From Triticum aestivum (Eukaryota; Streptophyta; Magnoliopsida; Poales; Poaceae), in contig NC_057810.1 of NCBI RefSeq assembly GCF_018294505.1, forward strand, positions 703,463,622 through 703,527,621: DNA of 64,000 nt, written 5' to 3'. This document shows positions 57,125 to 64,000 of this stretch, piece by piece. Every line of letters begins with the position of its first letter. The first letter of the stretch is position 1. The notes below the pieces were generated by a model, which did no database searches, had not been told where the DNA came from, and saw only the letters and a list, made by a program, of their open reading frames with translations. Position numbers and translations under genes: made by a program.

Positions 57125-57129
57125 CGGGC

Positions 57130-57854
57130 CGAAGGCGCGCCGTCGTCATCGCCCCTCCATCGCCGGAACCGGGCATAACTTGTTGTAGTAGACAGTCGAG
57201 AAGTTGTCATGCTAAGGCCCCATAGGACCAGCACCCCAGAACAGCAACCGTCGCCGATGAAAAATAACGTAGATCGAAAGGATTCAAACCGAAGACACAC
57301 AAATGCTCTAAGTGTTCTTCCTTAGTTGTTTTGCCAAGCTTTTATTTTGTCTTGAGCTTTTTTGACTTGTGTCTTGGCCAAGCTGGGTCGCCCTACTCTA
57401 CGCTTGTCTGCAGTTCGGATGAGTTGTCAAACGTGGGCGCTCTTTTGTTGCAAACGCAGTCCTGATGGATGTCGAGGAGTCAAGGCCGAAGGCCCTACTC
57501 TACGCTTGTCAACGTGGGTGCTCCTATGCTGCTGTTTTATTAGGACGTACATGCGGCTAGAATAGAGCAAAGAAATAGCTGCTGCCAGCCGTAAGGCCTT
57601 CCCGTCAAAAAAAGAAAAGGAAAAAAAAAGAAATAGCTGCTGCCATCTTTTGTACTTGGGTCCGATTTGTAAACTGAGAACTACTAAGGATTAAGAAGAA
57701 ATATTGATTGCAATTGTTCTGTGCCATGAAATATTGGGAAAAAGTTATTCGCATCATCGATTCACTCTTTTTGTCTCATCACATCTACACCATTGACATC
57801 CATAGGGTTTGCAACTAAAAACGGGGCCGAGGTCGAGGCAGGGATAGTGGGCCT
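57130..57854. other. Spacer after the solo LTR
   Basis: Continues the interrupted unit (GC-rich 57130-57300). Then comes sequence in which CCCTACTCTACGCTTGTC occurs twice (about 57391 and 57498) and AAAGAAATAGCTGCTGCCA occurs twice (about 57568 and 57628). No coding signal. Confidence 0.4.
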
Positions 57855-59839
57855 TTAGCGTTGCCCATGCTTAGCGAGCTTCTTCTCGGTCTTTGAAGAC
57901 TTCAACTTCATTATCTGGGGCGGGGCGCGCTGGAGTCGGATTGCTAAGTCGAAGAAGTTGGCCGGAACGTCATCCCTGGGCCACAATGTCATAAATATCT
58001 CTTCCATTGTCGGCTTGATCAGATTGAGCAGCTCGCCGATTTGCTTCAGTCTATCGGGGAGAAGGTCAAGCCGGCTGGTTTCTTGGAACTGCGCCCAGAA
58101 AGCCCGAAGCACCTCCTGCTCAGGATCATTGAGCCCTTGATAGTATTTGTGGGCGCTCGCAGCACTCTGGGGCAGGCCGGCGAAGATCTCTGCGTGGTGC
58201 CAAACTTGAGTTAGCGCGGCATAGCTGTTGCTTCCAAATCGGCATTGGAGAAGATATGGTTCACCATCGACAATCTGCTTGGCTTGCTCTACTTCGTCTC
58301 GAGCATTGCGGCGGACGAGGTTGGATTCCTTCAGACTATACTCGAGCAGTTTAATTTGGTCACCCAGCCTGGTCTTCTCGGCCTTCAGCTGGTCGCACTC
58401 AGCCTGGCTCTTCTTGAGCTCCTGCTGAAGTAGGCCGGATGCATCCCAGGCCGCCTGGCACGCCTCTTGTTCTTGCACAAGTTTGGCAGTAGTCTTTTGG
58501 GCCTCTTTTTGGATGTCCTGGAGCTGTTGGTTGCTGGAATTGAGCTGGTTCCTCAACTCGGTCATACGCCTTTCAAGTACTGTACTCAAGTTTGGAGGTG
58601 GTCAGCACAACTGTTGCAAATATGCAAGTTATGAAAGGAGTTGCAATAGGAATAGTCGAGCTTACCCATGGAGTCACTAAGACTTTTGGAGAGATTTTCA
58701 TTCTTCTGCTCGGCTTCCCCGAGCAGAGTCTTGAGCCGGACTATTTCCTTCTCCAAACGCTCGTTGTCCCGAGTTGCAGCCTGTGCAAAAAAAATAAAAA
58801 TCCAAGTTACAAGAAGGTATCATGGATAAGGCTCCTACTAAAAGAATTTGATCCCCAGGCCGACCTTCATAGCCCGACATGAGTCTTACGAGTTACTCTA
58901 AGAAAATTCAATCATAAGGTCGGTTTGCTAAACCAACCTAAGTCTCGTGGGCTATTGCACATCAGTTTGATCTAAGTTTGAGTTCTACGAGGAGAGTATC
59001 GACCCTCGGACCAGCCCTCCAGCCTAGTCTGAGTTATGGGGGCTATTGGATCGCTGATTTTGACTAAGCAAAGCTATTCCCGAGGAGATTTTGATCCCCA
59101 GGGCCAACAATCTGCTCGACCTGCGTCTCGGGGGCTACTGCACCTGTGTTTTATCTTGGTCGAAATTAAGACAAACTACAACCCAGTTTGTGTTAAACCG
59201 GACTCCAGCTCGGGGGCTAGCATGCACGAAAGTGCTAAGTTGAGCTACATGACTCATGGTGCAGACCGGATTTAGTGTTGGTCCGCACCTTGAGAGCTAC
59301 TGGCTATACATCTATGTAGAAATTAGATGCATAAGTAAAATTACCTCCATGCCGGGAGCAAAGGCGTCCGTCATCCGTATAACGCCGAGCTGCATCTCAT
59401 GGGCCTTCTCCTTTAGGTACTTCAACGCGTCTCGTTGGGCCTCATTCAGGTAATGGTTGACCCCAGATATCTCTACTTCCCGACGCCCCAATACGGGCGC
59501 AACTTCTGAACCATTAACGGACATCTCGCCAGGAGGCCACTGGGCCAGGACCACATTGCCCGACGTGCTGGGGCCAGACAATCGCAGGGTCATGTCATCT
59601 CCAATGACTATGTCGACTAGTGGCCCTTGGCGCAAGGTCGGGGCAACGGCTGACGGTAGCGGCGGCGGTGCTTGAAGCTCTTGAGTTGATGGAGCCGGGG
59701 AGTTAACCACCTCGACATTTTCTTTAGGGCCGATCTCCCGGTTGTCAGATCCAGGAGCCTGGGGCTGGCCTTGTTCGCCTGCGGTAGCTGCAGGCAGGCT
59801 TCTTGATGTGGCACCTCCAGATGGCGTCGCTTTCGACAT
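57855..59839 (-). CDS. Uncharacterised coiled-coil protein, about 444 aa, 3 exons, possibly retroelement-derived
   Basis: Minus-strand exons 59839-59345, 58780-58666 and 58579-57855, joined by canonical GT-AG introns, give one uninterrupted frame. Exon 1 starts MSKATPSGG, is Pro/Ser-rich, and later has VNHYLNEAQRDALKYLKEKAHE. Exon 2 and the start of exon 3 form a continuous coiled coil (RLEKEIVRLKTLL, then QLQDIQKEAQKTTAKLVQEQ, LKKSQAECDQLKAEK). The C-terminus (LLPDRLKQIGELLNLIKP, FFDLAIRLQRAPPQI) resembles hypothetical Triticeae proteins often annotated as 'putative gypsy-type transposon' products. That link is from memory and weak. A TATATATA at 59911-59918 lies about 75 bp upstream in the correct orientation. 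No LTRs were found around it. Confidence 0.65.
58840..59240. repeat. Degenerate repeats in intron 1 of the coiled-coil gene
   Basis: A phrase of the type CTAAGTCTCGTGGGCTATTGCAC, GTCTGAGTTATGGGGGCTATTGG, CTGCGTCTCGGGGGCTACTGCAC and CTCCAGCTCGGGGGCTAGC recurs about every 60-125 bp. Function unknown. The phrase repeats with drift, so it is an old tandem array. Confidence 0.55.
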
Positions 59840-59910
59840 CGACTAGATCTTTCAGAGTATAGTGTTGTGGACTTGCGCTCTGTTTCTAAGGTAGGACATG
59901 TGCAAGTAGG

Positions 59911-59918
59911 TATATATA
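59911..59918 (-). promoter_or_regulatory. TATA box candidate of the coiled-coil gene
   Basis: The minus strand reads GGCTATATATACC, about 75 bp upstream of the ATG at 59839. Confidence 0.55.
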
Positions 59919-59919
59919 G

Positions 59920-60603
59920 CCATCAACCAGGGGCTATTGAAGGATAATATTAATTACATCCAATAAATTTGAAAAAGGAAAGTCACTAATGCATACCATA
60001 AACGCCATTTTATTTATATTGACAGTGCAACACATACTACAAACCATGCATGTGCAATTTATTATAAGATTTGGCAGGGGTACAATTATAGTATATGTTG
60101 AATGCCACATTTAATATTACCTTTTTTTTTTGGCTTTCCACTATCTGGCTCATAATCACCTACCATATGCAAAGGTTTCTACACGTTGCGGAGAGGCTGA
60201 ACCTGCAGCTCATTTTTTCGTCACGAGAAAACGAGGCGCAAAGACGCAGAATGCCATGAAACAAGTAAAAATATCGAAAACATTTGGCGCTTTCAGTGTG
60301 TCACGCTTAATTTGCCACAGACTTTTTTTTGTTGCGGTTTTGGCGCGGCTTATTGGAAAGAAAAAACTGTGGATGATTCCTGACCTAGTTCTGTATGTTG
60401 TTTAAAAACTGTTTTGAAATTCAGAAAATTCGAAACCCTAGTTCTTGGGCTGGTTGCTAGGGTAAGACGGGCTGTGTATGCAAGCCCAACAAGCAAAACG
60501 GGCTGAATGTGCGTATGTAAGCCCAACGTGAAATGGTTGGGCCTTCCTTATCCATCGTCCCACCTACCCTCTCTGGCTCTCTCCCTCCTCCACTCTCTCC
60601 TCG
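59920..60603. other. Divergent spacer between the coiled-coil gene and the hydroquinone reductase gene
   Basis: AT-rich up to about 60450, then the pyrimidine-rich leader of the reductase gene (CTCTCTGGCTCTCTCCCTCC). No clear TATA box for the plus-strand gene. Confidence 0.4.
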
Positions 60604-61842
60604 ATGTCGGCAGTCGCGGCGCACCGAGCCTCTCCGGCCATGTGGTCCCCGCAGCCTCCGCCGCCCCGCCTCCAGCTCCGGCGGCCTGCGCCGATTCCCC
60701 ATCACTCCTCGCGGCGCGGCCGCGGCCTCAGCCGCATCGCCGCATCGCAGGAGGACCCGCTGACCGCGCTGACCCGCGTGCTGTGGGGCCGCGCGCTGCC
60801 GCCGTCGCAGCTCGTGCTCGCCGTCCGCCACGGCTGGACCTCGGCGTGGAGGCTCCTCATGCGCCAGCTCGCGCCCTCCGACCCGGCCACGGGCGCCTTC
60901 ACCCGCACCCCGTCCCGCTTCCCGTCCGTCGCGCCGCCCGCGCCCGGCCCCGGCGCGCGCCTCCACCTCTACGTCGGCCTCCCCTGCCCCTGGGCGCACC
61001 GCGCGCTCCTCGTCCGGGCCCTCCTCGGCCTGGGGCCCCGCCTCCCCGTCTCCGTCGCCGTCCCGGGCGACGACGGCGCGTGGTCCTTCACGCCAGAGAG
61101 CCCCGACGCGCTCTACGGCTCCCGCAGGCTCCGGGACGTGTACGCCGCCCGGCGCGGCGGGTTCGAGGGCCGGGCGTCCGTGCCCATGCTCTGGGACGCC
61201 GGCCGCCGCGAGGTGGTCTGCAACGAGAGCATCGAGATCGCCAAGTTCCTCTGCACGCTCGCCGCCTCCGGCGCCGGCGCCGGAGGCCTCGACCTCTGGC
61301 CGCCGGAGCACCGCCAGGAGATCGACCGCTGGTACGGCGTCATCTACCCGAGCGTCAACAACGGCGTGTACCGGTGCGGGTTCGCGCAGAGCCAGGCGGC
61401 CTACGACGCGGCGGCGGCCGAGCTGTTCGCCGCGCTGGACATGCTCGAGGGCCACCTCTCCGGGTCCCGGTACCTGTGCGCCGGCGCCGGCGTGACGCTG
61501 GCCGACGTCTGCCTCTTCACCACGCTCATACGGTTCGACCTGGTGTACAACCCGCTGTTCCGGTGCAGCCGGAGGAAGCTGGTGGAGTACCCCAGCCTCC
61601 ACGCCTACATGCGGGAGATCTACCAGCTGCCCGGCGCAGCCGAGACCTGCGACATGGCCGCCATCGCCGACGGGTACTTCGGGACGCTCTTCCCGCTCAA
61701 CCCCGGCGGGATCCTGCCCGTCGTGCCGGCGAGCTGCAGCCGGGAAGCCCTCATGAAACCTCATGGCAGAGAGGCATTGCCTTCTTCTGCTGCTGCTGCT
61801 GATGGTAGGCAGCTAGGAGCAACTGCTAGTGTTGTTGGCTAG
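60604..61842 (+). CDS. Plastid-type glutathionyl-hydroquinone reductase (Xi-class GST-like), 412 aa
   Basis: A single open frame. Residues 1-48 are Arg/Ser/Pro-rich with few acidic residues and fit a chloroplast transit peptide (MSAVAAHRASPAM). The catalytic motif CPWAH is at about residues 128-132 (GLPCPWAHRALL), Cys128 being the nucleophile. The glutathione-binding NESIEI is at 207-212, and the helical C-terminal domain carries VTLADVCLFTTLIRFDLVYN (about 297-316) and a typical YPSLHAYMREIYQLPG (329-344). Known: these enzymes reduce glutathionyl-hydroquinones, releasing glutathione, and belong with bacterial YqjG and yeast ECM4. No intron is needed. Two very long frames on the same GC-rich DNA (one antisense) are composition artefacts. 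The last 40 residues (Ala-rich) are less conserved. Confidence 0.9.
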   Translation: MSAVAAHRASPAMWSPQPPPPRLQLRRPAPIPHHSSRRGRGLSRIAASQEDPLTALTRVLWGRALPPSQLVLAVRHGWTSAWRLLMRQLAPSDPATGAFTRTPSRFPSVAPPAPGPGARLHLYVGLPCPWAHRALLVRALLGLGPRLPVSVAVPGDDGAWSFTPESPDALYGSRRLRDVYAARRGGFEGRASVPMLWDAGRREVVCNESIEIAKFLCTLAASGAGAGGLDLWPPEHRQEIDRWYGVIYPSVNNGVYRCGFAQSQAAYDAAAAELFAALDMLEGHLSGSRYLCAGAGVTLADVCLFTTLIRFDLVYNPLFRCSRRKLVEYPSLHAYMREIYQLPGAAETCDMAAIADGYFGTLFPLNPGGILPVVPASCSREALMKPHGREALPSSAAAADGRQLGATASVVG

Positions 61843-62358
61843 GATTACAGAGTGTTAACTGAATTTGTAGCACATCAAATTACTTACTGAATAATATCTT
61901 GGTACATATAGAGGATGAAACAAATGGCAGAATATTACTGTGACAAAGAGTTTCATGTCATATAAATGCTTTATTAGCGATATATTCTGTTGGTCGAAAG
62001 ACCGATACATTGACAACAATGTAAGGAAGATTCAAGAACCTTCTAGTAGCAAGTATTGTGTATAGCCTACTGGTCTCCATACATTTGCATCCATTCATGA
62101 TGCTTCAAAGGCAGTCGGACCCATTCATGATAATGGCAGCTTGTCGCTGATAGTTCAGATTTTATCATAACATTGAAGCCCAAGGCGGCACAGTCCATGC
62201 TCGACGGTCGTTCCGAAAGGCTTGCAACTGCGAAGTGATAAAGTGGAAGTTGTTAGAACCAAGGATTCTCACTGTGGAGTGTATATACATACAAGCATCT
62301 GGAAAATACTAGTAGAAAATACCAAAAGACTGCTGGGTAGAGGTAAATATTACCATTG
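61843..62358. other. Convergent 3' spacer of the reductase and NMNAT genes
   Basis: 3' UTRs of two convergent genes. CATTCATGAT and close variants repeat near 62090-62130. No coding signal. Confidence 0.45.
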
Positions 62359-64000
62359 TCATGATCTGGTATCACTCTCTCCAGTTTCCATGTACAGTCT
62401 GTGCTCTCTAATGTACCCGATTACTTCGTCGCAAGTAAGATACTTTATCGAGAGATGTTTTCTTATACATTCTCTGCAATTTGATAAGAAAAGAAACAGG
62501 AATCAACATCCCAGCATCAAAATAATGTGAAATTTGAAGGTGGTGATCTTATCTAATCATACAGAAACCAGCGTAGATGAAATGATGTACCTTACTCTGG
62601 ATGAACTGATCTGATTTGGCACAATCTCATCAACCGAAATGATGTTATCCTGAAAATTACACACAGGGATATATACATGTGAGCAAATCATCATGGTCCA
62701 TCGGTGTAGTAAGCTCCTCAAGCTAGAAGTTTCTCACCCTGCATTCTTGCAGTGTCTCGCTGCTGGATATTAGCTTTTGAACATCTTTTTCTTCCCTACG
62801 AATACAGACAACACCAAAGTCTTTACATATGGCCCTGACCTGGAAACAAAAAAGGTTGTGCATCAAAGTTACTTCTTCGATAAGGGCGATTCGAACAAAA
62901 ACTTTGTATGTCAAATAAGTGGTGCATAAATTTTGTATGTCAAATTATGGGTACCAAAAAATGTTCATGTTTTGAGGTACCTGATCTGGAATCCAAACCC
63001 CTGGCGTGCTGAATGACTCGAGAAGGTCAGAACCACACAAAAGCATTGCCTTGACACCACCTGAGAGAAAATGCAGGTTATAAACGACTGATTTATGTAC
63101 AGGGTACAGATACATTTGAATGATGATCAAACAGTGTGAGAGAAGGCATTACTGTGTTGCAACAAAAAATCCTTGCCATATATATACCTTGATCAGCTAA
63201 GCCATCCTTGCATAGAGAGTTCTTAACTCGAGATAGAACGGTCAAGGTGCGCTGATAACCTTTCTGCATTGCCTGTATCAATAACACAGAAAACGTGTAA
63301 GTAAGTGAAAAACGACATTATCCAAACTGTAAATATCTTATGTTACAACGCCAAAACCCAATGGCACACATCAACTAACATGAAGGAAAAAAAAAATCAG
63401 GTTACCTCCCAGGGATCAACCATCACGAAAGACGAGCTTCGGCACGCCAATTCGCAGAGGCGAACCCGGTGAGCAGCCGGCAAGAGGTCCTGGCCAGCCC
63501 CAAATTGTGAATTTCAGTCACGAGAACCGCGTCAACCAACACAAACCGGTACACATTCCCAGTTCCGCACGGTACCTTCTTCTTGTAGGCGTCGTTCACC
63601 GGCGACATGTATCCACCCAAAACACAGTACCCTCGCTGCTGCAGCTCGTCCTTTGCAAGCTCTGTATGAATTTAACACATCAAAAGATGGGGCCAGAGAT
63701 CATCTTTTCACTTTGCTGATCCTATTCTGAAGCTGTTCTTCAGACTTACTAAGCACACTGATTAACAAGTTTTGATTAAGGCTTACCGAACATGCGCAGG
63801 TGCATGTAGGTGGGGGGATTGAAGCTGCCGGTGGCCACCAGCACCACACCACCTCGATTCCCCCCATCCCTGCCGTCATCCAGACGAATCAAGAAACGAA
63901 TGGCGGATTAGTGTAGAGATGCATCAAGCAACTGAAGAAATCCGAGCGCAGATTTCTTCTTTTTTGCTTACCGATTTGGATCCATGGAGAGCTTCTCCGT
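62359..64000 (-). CDS. NMNAT: Nicotinamide/nicotinate mononucleotide adenylyltransferase (NMNAT), 5' end cut by the window
   Basis: Minus-strand exons: 64000(+)-63972, 63869-63787, 63661-63576, 63489-63406, 63272-63188, 63060-62981, 62839-62738, 62649-62591 and 62473-62359. All are GT-AG and in phase. Seen in order: VVLVATGSFNPPTYMHLRMF (nucleotide-binding GxFxPxTxxH-type motif), GGYMSPVNDAYKKK, HRVRLCELA, FVMVDPWE, MLLCGSDLLESF, GVWIPDQ, VVCIRRE and ISSSRVRECIR (the second ATP-binding motif). The C-terminus is IREHRLYMETGESDTRS. Reaction: NMN (or NaMN) + ATP to NAD (or NaAD) + PPi, the last common step of NAD synthesis. At least 235 residues are visible. The first exon reads TEKLSMDPNR; the true start is either that Met (63985) or a few codons beyond the right edge. 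Confidence 0.95.

Noticed and set aside
60457..61764. 435-codon antisense frame over the hydroquinone reductase gene
   Set aside because: Pure composition effect of very GC-rich coding DNA; Arg/Gly/Ala-rich with no domain, while the plus-strand frame has clear motifs.
60507..61802. 431-codon plus-strand frame overlapping the reductase
   Set aside because: Arg/Pro-rich shadow frame of the same GC-rich gene.

Overview
The window looks like nuclear DNA of a Triticeae grass (wheat, Aegilops or barley type). The reasons are GC-rich first exons with GT-AG introns, typical grass single-copy genes, and dense nested transposons: CACTA, an Athila-type gypsy element with a tRNA-Asp primer site, copia, Stowaway MITEs and a Mutator-like element. 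Two assembly gaps (26135-26417 and 49391-49640) break the sequence. All identifications were made by reading the sequence; no database search was run.

Left part (1-14.3 kb): the tail of a non-LTR element abuts a decayed tandem cluster of very small genes that I read as derived from mitochondrial cytochrome c1. Two copies are intact three-exon genes (1262-2325, 144 aa; 13105-13716, 143 aa). Each keeps CxxCH but lacks the presequence, an internal block and the C-terminal membrane anchor of true cytochrome c1. Remnants of further copies lie at 649-808, 2835-2975 and 12494-12582. The spacer holds MITEs, a poly(A) retroposon with an odd 5' junction, and a Mutator-like element carrying a GC-rich cargo.

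Gene island (14.3-24.7 kb): a MYB-CC (PHR1-like) transcription factor on the minus strand, a FANCF (Fanconi anaemia group F) homologue on the minus strand, and ribosomal protein uL14/RPL23 on the plus strand. FANCF and RPL23 are head to head, with 320 bp between start codons.

Transposon block (26.4-57.1 kb): a copia element with a single LTR flanked on both sides by internal sequence is split by a 9.7 kb Athila-type gypsy element (TSD ATGTT). Next comes an 11.6 kb CACTA element (TSD TAC) with a broken TNP2-type transposase and a second broken gene ending in a Ulp1-like protease domain. Last is a solo LTR (TSD CGGGC).

Right part (57.8-64 kb): a three-exon coiled-coil gene of unknown, possibly transposon-related, origin (minus); an intronless plastid-type glutathionyl-hydroquinone reductase (plus); and an NMN adenylyltransferase gene (minus) whose first exon runs off the right edge. 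No tRNA, rRNA or CRISPR array was seen.
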